Positions 24,435 through 33,297 of a stretch of DNA of 64,000 nucleotides are shown in pieces. Every line of letters starts with the position of its first letter. The first letter of the stretch is position 1. The position numbers were made by a program, and so were the translations under genes. The notes below the pieces were generated by a model. It was not told the DNA's origin. It ran no database searches and saw only the letters and a program-made list of their open reading frames with translations. The DNA is taken from the NCBI GenBank assembly GCA_035561515.1, contig DATMXP010000019.1:124001-188000 (forward strand). The letters are read 5' to 3'. Source of the DNA: Terriglobales bacterium. Its GTDB lineage: Bacteria; Acidobacteriota; Terriglobia; Terriglobales; Acidobacteriaceae.

Positions 24435-25528
24435 GATCCCAACCTCTCGGTTACTTGGGCATCGGGAAACGGGAGTCTTACCGTGAAGGTCATTCCACGA
24501 TCATTATTTCGTCGGACCCGGATATGCCCCTTGTGCTGGCTAACGATTCGATAGGCAATCGACAGTCCCATTCCTGTCCCTTCGGCCCGGGTGGTATAGA
24601 AAGGGTTGAAGATCCTTTCCAGATCGGCCTCCGGTATGCCTCGCCCTTGGTCAACAACCTCCAGTTCAACAAAGTCACTGGTGCTGAATGCCCTGTAGGT
24701 TAACGTTCCTCCAGGTCCCATCGCTTGAATGGCGTTTAACCCAAGGTTTAGCAGCACTTGTTTCATCTGATCCACATCGACACGAATTGTATCCTTGACC
24801 TGACCGACCTCAGCCTTGACGGTCACTCCGGCTAATTTGGCGGTTTCAGCAAGCAGCTTGAGCACCGAATCCACCAGTATTTGCGGATCGGTTTCGACGA
24901 TGCGCGGCGGAGCGGGGCGGCCAAAGTCCAAGACATTGCTGACCAGATTCTTTAGACGTTCGATTTCAGCCACGGCCAAGGTTGCGAATTCCCTTCTGGT
25001 TGCGATCGGCAATTCTTCCCGTCGAAGAATCTGTACGGCCCCATCGATTGCTCCCAACGGGTTACGGATCTCGTGCGCCAGTCCTGCGGCCAGCTCGCCC
25101 AGTGCCGAGAGTCGGTCGGCGCGTCGTAGTTGCTCAAAACTGTCCTGCAGCTGCTTGTAGACCTCGCTTAACTGCTGGGCCGTAGCTTCCGCCTTGTATC
25201 GTTGCGTTCGTTCGTGATCGGAAAGAATGCCGATAATGAGGCTGATCGGAAAGAACATCCCAATCTCGATGTATTGCGAGGCACTGAAATCGGGATGCAT
25301 ATGCCAAGCCATCCAGATATGAGGGATATAGACGATGCCGCAAAAGACCGAGGCAATCAGTCCCCCTCTCCATCCGTACCAGAGTGCAAAGAGCGAAAGC
25401 GGTATGTAATAGGCTCTTTGCAGGAGTTGATGGAGAAGCATATGAGAGGTCGCCGCATAGTAGTGCAATGCCGAGACGCCTACGACCGCGACTCCAGCGA
25501 CGAGGATACGCACGAGATGTCGGTTCAT
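24431..25528 (-). CDS. Membrane sensor histidine kinase, partner of the NtrC-type regulator
   Basis: The 365-residue product (from ATG 25528) has three or four membrane helices (about residues 5-105; ILVAGVAVVGVSALHY, YIPLSLFALWYGW, FFPISLIIGIL), a short coiled segment, then HisKA with His152 (GLAHEIRNPLG) and HATPase with NLGLNAIQAM, DQGRGIPE, and GTGMGLSI. The membrane sensor core resembles that of the orphan kinase at 48425-49567, residue by residue in several places (ILHYL/ALHYY, LHPLY/LHQLL). Ligand is unknown; copper or membrane stress is inferred from context. An upstream in-frame extension to 25714 would add 62 hydrophilic residues and is rejected. Confidence 0.9.
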   Translation of the reverse strand: MNRHLVRILVAGVAVVGVSALHYYAATSHMLLHQLLQRAYYIPLSLFALWYGWRGGLIASVFCGIVYIPHIWMAWHMHPDFSASQYIEIGMFFPISLIIGILSDHERTQRYKAEATAQQLSEVYKQLQDSFEQLRRADRLSALGELAAGLAHEIRNPLGAIDGAVQILRREELPIATRREFATLAVAEIERLKNLVSNVLDFGRPAPPRIVETDPQILVDSVLKLLAETAKLAGVTVKAEVGQVKDTIRVDVDQMKQVLLNLGLNAIQAMGPGGTLTYRAFSTSDFVELEVVDQGRGIPEADLERIFNPFYTTRAEGTGMGLSIAYRIVSQHKGHIRVRRNNDRGMTFTVRLPFPDAQVTERLGS

Positions 25529-25793
25529 GATCTTGACGCGGATTCTAGCACCGGACAACAACTGCCGCCGGGTACGGCTATCCAGGTACGACTCCAGAGC
25601 CGTGTCCGCCCTTACCCATGCCGTCAGGCAGTAATTCGCGGCGTCATTCCATTCATTCCAATGAGCCATACGTGTTGAACGTTGCATGTTTAGGACCGAG
25701 AGCGATTGAATCAATGAAGAGCTTCATCCCCGACTTCGCACGCGCTATCTTTCTTAGGACACGTAGTACTCTGTCCAGCGTGAGCGGACTATT

Positions 25794-25804
25794 TGCGGCA
25801 CGCA
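25794..25804. promoter_or_regulatory. Shared enhancer-like motif, copy 2
   Basis: TGCGGCACGCA, an inverted repeat TGCG-N3-CGCA. Its centre is about 112 nt upstream of the predicted cus transcript start. The same core occurs at 16560-16570 and 40753-40762. The next bases (ACTGCC) also resemble the flank of copy 1. Confidence 0.5.
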
Positions 25805-25884
25805 ACTGCCCGATTTGGGGCACCGGGGGACAGATAGGTCCACGATTGCCTCGCTAGTTACAGGGAAACACAAGATCAACCGTT

Positions 25885-25899
25885 TGGCATGGCAACTGC
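25885..25899 (+). promoter_or_regulatory. Candidate sigma54 promoter of the cus operon
   Basis: TGGCATGGCAACTGC followed by AT: -24 TGGCAT (one mismatch), -12 CTGC (one mismatch), GG-GC spacing correct. Predicted start near 25911, upstream of the small gene at 26002. It is divergent from the NtrC-type regulator/kinase pair. Confidence 0.6.
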
Positions 25900-26001
25900 A
25901 TTGATACTGGCGAACTCCCGAGCTGATTCAAACCGTAATCTCCGGTGTGATTGAGGTCACAGACGCAGGTGATTCACCGGGATATTCTGATCAAAATAGC
26001 A

Positions 26002-26406
26002 ATGGCACGGAAATTCAAATTCGTCACGGTGGTGCTGGCGGTCCTGATCTTTGTTGGGTCTGTTCCGATTTCGGCGCGTTGTGACCGTAGCCAACAAAGC
26101 GAACGCCGCGAGCATTGCGCTCCCGATTGCCCGATGATGGCGCACGCGGGCGTGCCGGCTGACACATCGTTCAATCTGCAGTCAGCCCTGAACAGCATTC
26201 CAGAGCGAACGAACTGCTGCACTATCTCCAATTCACGTCCCGAAACCGTGGCACAGCTCCAGGTACCAACGACGATGGCTGCAGACATGGTTTTCAGCAC
26301 CACCGAAGCAGTGGCTCTGGTGTTCGCGGTTGCTGGCACATCTCCAGCTGTGCAGGAATCGTGTTATTCCGCAAGTCTTTCCTCAGCTTTTGTCCTTCGA
26401 ATCTGA
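26002..26406 (+). CDS. Small exported Cys-rich protein ending in LRI, first gene of cus operon
   Basis: The 134-residue product has a signal peptide (FVTVVLAVLIFVGSVPISA), a Cys/His-rich stretch (CDRSQQSERREHCAPDCPMM), a CC pair (NCCTIS) and a hydrophobic C-terminal region ending SSAFVLRI. It shares the build and ending of the protein at 2109-2546. Start 26002 is set by the signal peptide; no strong ribosome-binding site is seen. Likely a metal-binding accessory of the efflux operon; no named family recognised. Confidence 0.6.
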   Translation: MARKFKFVTVVLAVLIFVGSVPISARCDRSQQSERREHCAPDCPMMAHAGVPADTSFNLQSALNSIPERTNCCTISNSRPETVAQLQVPTTMAADMVFSTTEAVALVFAVAGTSPAVQESCYSASLSSAFVLRI

Positions 26407-26522
26407 TCTTGTTTCTCTAATCATCCTGCTCCGTAATTCCGATTAACTAGTCGGTGAAGTGTTCAATCTCACCGGGCGCTGTGTAACCGCCTGGTGGTGA
26501 CTCCAGATTCCGAGTGAACTTA

Positions 26523-27875
26523 ATGAAGAAGGTACGATTAATACTGTTCTTAGTGTTGGGGGCTGCAAGCTGGACGCTTGCGGCCGACAAAGGCGCCGGT
26601 TCGCAGGTCCAGGTAGAGGTTGCCCCAGCGTCGCCAACCAATGCGAACCCACCAGCGGCTGTGCTGACACTGGATGATGTGATTCGAGAAGGGCTCGAAA
26701 GGAACCCTTCCGTACAGGCGGCCTTCCACCAAGTCGAAGCGCAACGGCGCCGCGTGCCACAGGTTCGCACACTGCCCGATCCAACCGTTTCTACTGGCTG
26801 GGCCGGGAATATTACTCCTTTCAGCGTTCAAAATGGCGACCCATCCAGTTCACGTTTTGTGAGCGTGTCTCAGCAGCTGTTGTACCCAGGGAAGCTAAAG
26901 CTGCGTGGTGAAGTGGCGAGCAAAGAAGTGGAAGCCGCAACTTGGGACTACGAGGCCGTTCGTCGTCGCGTTGTCGCTGATCTCAAAGTGGCTTATTACG
27001 ACTATTCCTTCCAGGACAAGGCAATTCAAACCACGCAACGGAACAAGGAACTGCTGCAGAAGCTCGCCAGCATTGCCGAAGCTCGCTATCGCGTCGGAAA
27101 AGGTGTTCAGCAGGACGTACTGAAATCACAGGTTGAGATCTCGTTGCTTTTGCAGAAGCTGACGGTCTTAGAGCAACAGAAAAAGACCGCTCAGGTGCGC
27201 CTGAACACACTGCTGGCACGAGATCCGGAATCACCGTTGCCTCCAGCAGCCGATTTGCCGGTGCCAGAGATGGCCATCAGTCTGGAAGCTCTATATGCGC
27301 AAGCCCGTGCGGCCGATCCCTTGCTGCAACGAGAGCAGACCCTAGTGCAGCGGAGCAATGTTGCCATCAGTCTAGCCAAGCGGGACTACTACCCGGATTT
27401 TACGGTCGGCTACATGTATCAGCAGCGTCCTGATATGCCGGACATGAATGGATTCACGTTCGGCGTGAATATTCCGATCTTCTACAAAACGAAACAGCGC
27501 GAGGCGGTTCGTCAAGCGGCGGAAGAGCGCATCAGCGCCGAGCGCAGTCGCGACAATCGGCAAAATGAACTGAACTTCGAGTTGAAGCAGCAGTACCTCG
27601 CAGCCCAGGCTTCGAGCCAGCTGTTGCGCCTCTATTCTGAAGGCGTGGTCCCGCAGTCCTCGCTTGCCCTGGAATCTTCCATGTCGGCTTATCAGGTCGG
27701 CAACGTCGATTTCCTCACCGTGATCGGTAACTTCACCACACTCTTGAACTACCAAGTGGATTACTACCGCGAACTCGCCAATTTCGATTCGGCTCTGGCT
27801 CGGATTGAAGCCCTGGTGGGAGTGGACCCGACGGTGGCGAAGGCGACGACTGATGTGCAAACGGAAAAGAGGTAA
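26523..27875 (+). CDS. cusC: TolC-family outer-membrane channel of the Cus-type pump
   Basis: The 450-residue product has a signal peptide (VRLILFLVLGAASWTLAA) and two OEP repeats: the first from LTLDDVIREGLERNPSVQAA, with GKGVQQDVLKSQVEISLL; the second from LLQREQTLVQRSN, with a central GFTFGVNIPIFYKTKQ motif. It forms the outer-membrane channel of the RND system encoded downstream. GTG 26514 is an alternative start. The 61-residue gene follows after 4 nt. Confidence 0.87.
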   Translation: MKKVRLILFLVLGAASWTLAADKGAGSQVQVEVAPASPTNANPPAAVLTLDDVIREGLERNPSVQAAFHQVEAQRRRVPQVRTLPDPTVSTGWAGNITPFSVQNGDPSSSRFVSVSQQLLYPGKLKLRGEVASKEVEAATWDYEAVRRRVVADLKVAYYDYSFQDKAIQTTQRNKELLQKLASIAEARYRVGKGVQQDVLKSQVEISLLLQKLTVLEQQKKTAQVRLNTLLARDPESPLPPAADLPVPEMAISLEALYAQARAADPLLQREQTLVQRSNVAISLAKRDYYPDFTVGYMYQQRPDMPDMNGFTFGVNIPIFYKTKQREAVRQAAEERISAERSRDNRQNELNFELKQQYLAAQASSQLLRLYSEGVVPQSSLALESSMSAYQVGNVDFLTVIGNFTTLLNYQVDYYRELANFDSALARIEALVGVDPTVAKATTDVQTEKR

Positions 27876-27879
27876 GTGT

Positions 27880-28065
27880 ATGCGGAACTCTACAGGTGCC
27901 AAGATTTTGACTGATCTTAAGGAACAATTCGAAACATTGCCCAAAGAAATCAGGAAGCAGCTCATCGCCGTGCTCGATGAAATGGGAAAAGAGCTTGAGC
28001 GCACTGAGCGAAAGTCAGCTGCAATTTACGACAGGAGCACACATTCATGGTTCGCAAGAGCGTAA
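27880..28065 (+). CDS. Small charged protein between cusC and cusB
   Basis: The 61-residue product is a charged helix (TDLKEQFETLPKEIRKQLIA, LDEMGKELERTERKSA) with no signal peptide. AGAGG precedes ATG 27880, and the frame overlaps the start of the adaptor gene by 19 nt. It may be a small regulatory protein or a translational coupling leader. No family recognised. Confidence 0.5.
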   Translation: MRNSTGAKILTDLKEQFETLPKEIRKQLIAVLDEMGKELERTERKSAAIYDRSTHSWFARA

Positions 28066-29480
28066 TCATTGCCGCGGTCTTCACCGCTGTCATTGTTCTC
28101 GGTTTTATCTATCGAGGAAAGATTGTTACTGCATTTCACCGGCTTCGCTCGACTCAGACGGCCTCCAGTTCAGCTACGCCCGGAGAGAAGAAGGTGCTGT
28201 ATTGGTACGACGCGATGAATCCGACGCATACCTACGATAAACCCGGGAAGGCTCCGGACGGCATGGATCTGGTCCCGAAGTATGCGGAAGAGGAAGTTGC
28301 CGCTAGCTCGTCCTCGGAAGGCCATTCCGGACATAAGGAACGCAAAGTCTTGTACTGGTACGACCCGATGCACCCCGTCTACAAGGCGAACAAGCCTGGA
28401 ACAGCCCCCGATTGCGGCATGGAACTCGTGCCGAAGTATGCCGACGAGGATACGGGTGAGGCGGCGATGGCTGTGGGAACGGTGAAGATCTCTACCGAAA
28501 AGCAACAGCTTATCGGCGTGCGTACTGCGACCGTCGAGCGCAAGCCATTGGTCCGCAGCGTGCGCACAACCGGACAACTTACGGCAGACGAAACCAGGAT
28601 TGCGCACGTGCACGTCAAGATCAGTGGCTACATCGACCAAGTGTATGTCGACTACGTCGGTCAGCTGGTAAAGAAAGGGCAACCGCTGTTCACCGTTTAC
28701 AGCCCCGACTTGGTGGCGACCCAGGAGGAGTATCTCATCGCCAAGCGGGGCGACAAGACGATGGGTGGCTCTCAATTCAAGGAGGTATCGGAAGGGGCCC
28801 AGTCATTGCTCGAATCCGCCCGTCGGCGGCTGAAACTTTGGGACATCAGCGACGAACAGATTCACCGCTTGGATCGAACGGGAGAAGTAACGCGCACGAT
28901 GACGTTTTACTCCCCGGTTGACGGTTTCGTGATGGAGCGCAAGGCATTTCCGCAAACGGCTATCACGCCCGATATGGATCTGTATCAGATCACGGATTTA
29001 TCGAAGGTTTGGGTCAATGCCGACGTGTACGAGTATGAAGTGCCGTTCGTCAAAGTCGGCCAGAGCGTCGACATGCAGCTTAGCTATTATCCCGGCAAAA
29101 CCTATACCGGCAAGATCACCTACATCTATCCGACGGTTGACCCCGTAGCCCGCACGGTCAAGGTACGCATCGAGGTCCCAAACCCGGATTTCGAACTCAA
29201 ACCCCAGATGTTCGCCAATGTGGAATTGAAGATCAATTACGGCACTCACGTTGTCGTACCACAAGAGGCGGTGATGGATTCCGGAGACAAGCAGTATGTG
29301 TTCCTGGTGCATGACGGAGGCACATTCGAGCCGCGGAATATCGAGATTGGTCCAAAGTTGGACGGGAAAGTAGCCGTACTTTCCGGTCTCGAGGCAGGTG
29401 ACACGATCGTCACCTCCGGCAACTTCCTGGTTGATTCGGAAAGCCGTTTGAAGAGCGCCATGGGCGGCATGAAGCACTGA
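28047..29480 (+). CDS. cusB: RND periplasmic adaptor with two heavy-metal-binding domains (CusB-like)
   Basis: The 477-residue product has an N-terminal membrane anchor, then two heavy-metal-binding repeats: residues 50-78 (VLYWYDAMNPT ... PDGMDLVPKYA) and 101-131 (VLYWYDPMHPV ... PDCGMELVPKYA). The second has the classical Cys-Gly-Met and MHP. The first lacks the Cys and reads MNP, so it may not bind metal. The membrane-fusion core follows, with TGQLTADETRIAHVHVKISG, lipoyl-like DLSKVWVNADVYEYEV, and EVPNPDFELKPQMFANVE. It links CusA to CusC. GGAG precedes ATG 28047. Confidence 0.93.
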   Translation: MVRKSVIIAAVFTAVIVLGFIYRGKIVTAFHRLRSTQTASSSATPGEKKVLYWYDAMNPTHTYDKPGKAPDGMDLVPKYAEEEVAASSSSEGHSGHKERKVLYWYDPMHPVYKANKPGTAPDCGMELVPKYADEDTGEAAMAVGTVKISTEKQQLIGVRTATVERKPLVRSVRTTGQLTADETRIAHVHVKISGYIDQVYVDYVGQLVKKGQPLFTVYSPDLVATQEEYLIAKRGDKTMGGSQFKEVSEGAQSLLESARRRLKLWDISDEQIHRLDRTGEVTRTMTFYSPVDGFVMERKAFPQTAITPDMDLYQITDLSKVWVNADVYEYEVPFVKVGQSVDMQLSYYPGKTYTGKITYIYPTVDPVARTVKVRIEVPNPDFELKPQMFANVELKINYGTHVVVPQEAVMDSGDKQYVFLVHDGGTFEPRNIEIGPKLDGKVAVLSGLEAGDTIVTSGNFLVDSESRLKSAMGGMKH

Positions 29481-29489
29481 GGAGGGCGT

Positions 29490-29981
29490 ATGGCGAAAAA
29501 AGCTTCCATCGTGTCGCTGGTAGTTCTGGTTATCGTGGGTGGTCTGTTCATGGCCGGAGATTGGTCGATGCGTCGGCGTGAACGTGAATTCTGTGGGATC
29601 TGCCGGCGACACGTAAACCCGAAACTGGCGGTTGTGGCCGTACTTGGAGGCAAACAGCGGCACGTGTGTTGCGCTCGTTGTGCGGTCACCGAGGCCCGTC
29701 AAGAGAAGCAACCGCTGCGATTGGTATCGGTCACCGATTACACATCCGGCCGAACCATCAATCCGGCCGATGCCTGGTTCGTAGAAGACAGTCGAGCAAT
29801 GGCGTGCGACCACGACATGTCGATGACTGACGAGAGTAAACAGCCGTTACAAATGACATTTGATCGCTGCGCTCCTGGAGCTTTTGCGTTTACTTCCGAG
29901 CAACAGGCACGCAGTTTTGTTCAAGAGAATGGGGGCGTCATCCGTCGTCTTCCCGAGCTTGCAAAAGAGGTTCAGCAATGA
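29490..29981 (+). CDS. NosL-like metal-binding membrane-anchored protein
   Basis: The 163-residue product has an N-terminal anchor (IVSLVVLVIVGGLFMAGDW), two Cys pairs (CGIC and CCARC), the segment DYTSGRTINPADAWFVED, and a C-terminal GAFAFTSEQQARSFVQENGG with the signature of NosL proteins. NosL homologues bind Cu(I) as copper chaperones of nitrous-oxide reductase (established for NosL). Here it lies between cusB and cusA, with a 4-nt overlap with cusA, so delivery of copper to the pump is a fair inference. GGAGG precedes ATG 29490. Confidence 0.75.
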   Translation: MAKKASIVSLVVLVIVGGLFMAGDWSMRRREREFCGICRRHVNPKLAVVAVLGGKQRHVCCARCAVTEARQEKQPLRLVSVTDYTSGRTINPADAWFVEDSRAMACDHDMSMTDESKQPLQMTFDRCAPGAFAFTSEQQARSFVQENGGVIRRLPELAKEVQQ

Positions 29982-32900
29982 TTGATCATCTTATCGAAGC
30001 CTGCGCCAAGAACAAATTCCTGGTGTTTCTCTTCATTGGCGTGGCCCTTCTCTTTGGCGTGCACTCGCTGAAGAACACCAAACTGGATGCTATCCCTGAT
30101 CTCTCCGATACACAGGTCATTGTGTATTCGCGATGGGATCGCAGCCCAGACATCATGGAAGATCAGGTCACTTACCCGATTGTGTCAGCCCTGCTGGGTT
30201 TACCCAAAGTCAAGGACATTCGTGGTTTCTCGGATTTCGGGTACTCGTATGTCTACATCATCTTTGAAGAAGGTACCGACATCTACTGGGCACGCTCCCG
30301 GACCCTGGAATATCTGAGTTCCGTTACTCCGCGATTGCCCAAAGGAGTGAACGTAGAGCTTGCCAAGGATGACACTGCCGTCGGTTGGGTCTACCAGTAT
30401 GCCCTGGTCGATACTGCCGGTCAGTACAGTCTGGAGCAAATGCGTAGCTACCAGGACTGGTACCTACGCTACGCCCTGCAATCGGTTCCCGGGGTGGCCG
30501 AGGTGGCTCCTCTGGGCGGCTTCGTGCGGCAATACCAAGTCAATGTCGATCCCAACAAGCTGCTCGGATACAAGATCCCGATCAACATGGTCGTGGAAGC
30601 GGTCCAGAAGGGCAATAACGACGTGGGCGCGCGTTTGGTGGAAATGAGCGGTCGGGAATACATGGTGCGGGGCCGCGGCTATATCAAGTCGCTGGATGAC
30701 ATCGGCAAGATCGTGGTCATGAACAATCCCCAGACCGGCACACCGGTTCTCGTGCGCGATATCGCCACCGTCACCTACGGGCCTGAGATTCGCCGTGGTG
30801 TCGGCGAAATTGATGGCCGTGGTGAAACGGTTGGTGGCGTGGTGATCATGCGTTTCGGCGAGAACGCTCAGAAAGTCATCGAACGCGTAAAGGAGAAGAT
30901 CAAAGATCTGGAGCCAACTCTGCCGAAGGGCTTGAAGATTGTCAACACCTACGATCGTTCCGATCTGATCGATCGCTCGGTTGAAAACCTCAAACACACG
31001 CTGCTTGAGGAGTTAATCATCGTCAGCCTGGTGATCATGATCTTCCTGTGGCACTTTCCCAGTGCCATCATTCCCATCATCACGATTCCAATCACCGTGG
31101 TGTTGGCCTTTATCCCCATGCAGTTGAGCGGCATGACAGCCAACATCATGTCCCTGGGAGGAATCGCTGTCGCGATCGGGGCCATGGTGGACGCCGCCGT
31201 TGTGGTAGTTGAGCAGACCCACAAGAAACTTGAGCACTGGAACGCCGAAGGCCGCCCGGGGGATTACCACCAGGTGGTTATCTCCGCCGTTAAGGAGGTG
31301 GGCGGACCCAGCTTCTTCGCACTTTTGGTGATTGCCGTCTCCTTCCTTCCCGTCTTCACGTTGGAAGCGCAGGAAGGCCGGTTGTTCAAACCATTGGCGT
31401 ACACCAAGAACTTTTCCATGGCGATCGCGGCCGTGCTGGCCGTAACTCTTGATCCAGCCATGCGGTTGCTGTTTACCCGGATGGATAATTTCACTTTCCG
31501 CCCGAAGTGGCTGGCCAAAATCGTGAATGCCGTTCTGGTCGGCAAGATTCACAGCGAAGATGATCATCCCATCAGCCGTCCACTGATGAAGATCTACCAC
31601 CCGGTCGTTGAGTTTGTCCTCGAACACAAGTGGAAGACGATTGCGGCTGCGGTGCTAGCGATGGTACTCACGGTTCCTGTGTTCTTCAAGCTTGGTTCTG
31701 AGTTCATGCCTCCGCTGGATGAAGGCACGTTGCTGTACATGCCAACCACCCTGCCAGGCATGTCGGTTACCGAGGCATCTCGCATTCTCCAGATCCAGGA
31801 CAAGATCATGAAAAGTTTCCCGGAGGTGCAGAGCGTATTTGGCAAAGCGGGCCGTGTCGAGAGCTCAACTGATCCAGCGCCGTACGCCATGATGGAATCA
31901 GTAGTAGTTCTAAAGCCTCAGGAGCAATGGCCGAAGCGCTCACGCTGGTACTCCAGATGGGCTCCTGACTGGCTACAGGGTATGCTCCGCCGTTTCTGGC
32001 CGGACCACAAAACAACACAAGAATTGATCTATGGTCCCGGCGGTCTGAACGAAGCGCTCACCATTCCAGGCATTGCCAATGCATGGACCATGCCCATCAA
32101 GGGACGCATTGACATGCTCACTACCGGCGTGCGAACGCCGTTGGGTATCAAGATCCTCGGTTCCGACTTAGGGGAGGTACAGAAGGTTGGCGAAGAAATC
32201 GAGATGGCGCTCAAGGACATTCCGGGTACAACCAGCGTGTTCGCCGAGCGAACCACAGGTGGATACTTCCTGGACTTCGATCTTAAACGCGACGAACTCG
32301 CTCGGTACGGTCTGACGATCGATGATGCCAATGAGGTATTGATGTCTGCCGTCGGAGGCGAAGACGTTACCACGACCGTAGAGGGTCGCGAACGGTACCC
32401 GGTCAATGTTCGGTACCTGCGAGACTATCGCAGCGACATTGACAAGCTACAGCGCGTGTTGGTTTCAACGCCGTCGGGCGCGCAGATCCCGTTGGGGCAG
32501 ATTGCCGATATCTCTCTGAAAACCGGTCCCGGCATGATTCGCGACGAGAACGGCAGGTTGAGCGGCTACGTGTACGTCGACGTGTCCGGCCGTGACATTG
32601 GCAGCTACGTGGAGCAAGCCAAGAAAGTGGTTAGCGAGAAGGTTAGTGTCCCCGTGGGCTATCAGCTTGTCTGGAGCGGTCAGTACGAGTCGATGATCCG
32701 CGTCAAGGAGCGGCTGAAGATCGTGCTGCCGGTAACGCTGTTCATCGTGTTCCTGCTGCTGTACTTCAATACGAAGTCGACAGTGAAGACGATGATCATC
32801 CTGCTGGCGGTTCCTTTCTCCGCCATTGGAGCGATTTGGTTCCTCTATCTCCTCAACTACAACATGAGCATTGCCGTCTGGGTGGGATTGATCGCGCTTC

Positions 32901-33289
32901 TTGGGGTGGATGCGGAAACGGCGGTCTTCATGCTGCTGTATCTGGATCTGGCTTATCACGATGCGATCAACAAAGGCAAGATGCGCAGTTGGGACGATCT
33001 CCGTGAAGCCATCGTGGTGGGGGCCGTCAAGCGCCTTCGTCCGAAGGTGATGACCGTGGCCTGCATGTTGTTCGGATTGCTGCCGATCATGTGGTCGGTG
33101 GGAGCCGGCGGCGATGTGATGAAGCGCATCGCGGCTCCGATGATTGGAGGGATTCTTACTTCGTTTTTGATGGAACTGATCATCTATCCCCCGATCTTCG
33201 CGATCTGGAAGTGGAACTTCGAGGTCAAACCGAGACTGAAACACGAGCAGAACTCGTCCACACCGGTCGAGCAACTGACGAGCGCATAG
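29978..33289 (+). CDS. cusA: RND heavy-metal efflux pump (CusA/CzcA family)
   Basis: The 1103-residue product has the full RND layout: twelve membrane helices, two large periplasmic loops, and the HAE/HME motifs (LDAIPDLSDTQVIVYSRW, VAIGAMVDAAVVVVEQTHKK, GSEFMPPLDEGTLLYMPTTL). The acidic residue in GAMVDA is the proton relay site. It belongs to the heavy-metal (Cu/Ag or Co/Zn/Cd) branch; the Cus-type adaptor, NosL neighbour and copper genes favour copper/silver. Start ATG 29978 overlaps the NosL-like stop. Size is normal for the family. Confidence 0.95.
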   Translation: MIDHLIEACAKNKFLVFLFIGVALLFGVHSLKNTKLDAIPDLSDTQVIVYSRWDRSPDIMEDQVTYPIVSALLGLPKVKDIRGFSDFGYSYVYIIFEEGTDIYWARSRTLEYLSSVTPRLPKGVNVELAKDDTAVGWVYQYALVDTAGQYSLEQMRSYQDWYLRYALQSVPGVAEVAPLGGFVRQYQVNVDPNKLLGYKIPINMVVEAVQKGNNDVGARLVEMSGREYMVRGRGYIKSLDDIGKIVVMNNPQTGTPVLVRDIATVTYGPEIRRGVGEIDGRGETVGGVVIMRFGENAQKVIERVKEKIKDLEPTLPKGLKIVNTYDRSDLIDRSVENLKHTLLEELIIVSLVIMIFLWHFPSAIIPIITIPITVVLAFIPMQLSGMTANIMSLGGIAVAIGAMVDAAVVVVEQTHKKLEHWNAEGRPGDYHQVVISAVKEVGGPSFFALLVIAVSFLPVFTLEAQEGRLFKPLAYTKNFSMAIAAVLAVTLDPAMRLLFTRMDNFTFRPKWLAKIVNAVLVGKIHSEDDHPISRPLMKIYHPVVEFVLEHKWKTIAAAVLAMVLTVPVFFKLGSEFMPPLDEGTLLYMPTTLPGMSVTEASRILQIQDKIMKSFPEVQSVFGKAGRVESSTDPAPYAMMESVVVLKPQEQWPKRSRWYSRWAPDWLQGMLRRFWPDHKTTQELIYGPGGLNEALTIPGIANAWTMPIKGRIDMLTTGVRTPLGIKILGSDLGEVQKVGEEIEMALKDIPGTTSVFAERTTGGYFLDFDLKRDELARYGLTIDDANEVLMSAVGGEDVTTTVEGRERYPVNVRYLRDYRSDIDKLQRVLVSTPSGAQIPLGQIADISLKTGPGMIRDENGRLSGYVYVDVSGRDIGSYVEQAKKVVSEKVSVPVGYQLVWSGQYESMIRVKERLKIVLPVTLFIVFLLLYFNTKSTVKTMIILLAVPFSAIGAIWFLYLLNYNMSIAVWVGLIALLGVDAETAVFMLLYLDLAYHDAINKGKMRSWDDLREAIVVGAVKRLRPKVMTVACMLFGLLPIMWSVGAGGDVMKRIAAPMIGGILTSFLMELIIYPPIFAIWKWNFEVKPRLKHEQNSSTPVEQLTSA

Positions 33290-33297
33290 CAGAGAAC

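Larger units (their letters stand above)
25529..26001. other. Divergent control region between regulator pair and cus operon
   Basis: No gene is supported. Besides the promoter and enhancer-like motif, several GGAC/GTCC repeats occur (for example GGACA at 25758 and TGTCC at 25773 as an inverted pair). No sigma70-like promoter stands out for the minus-strand kinase gene. Confidence 0.4.
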
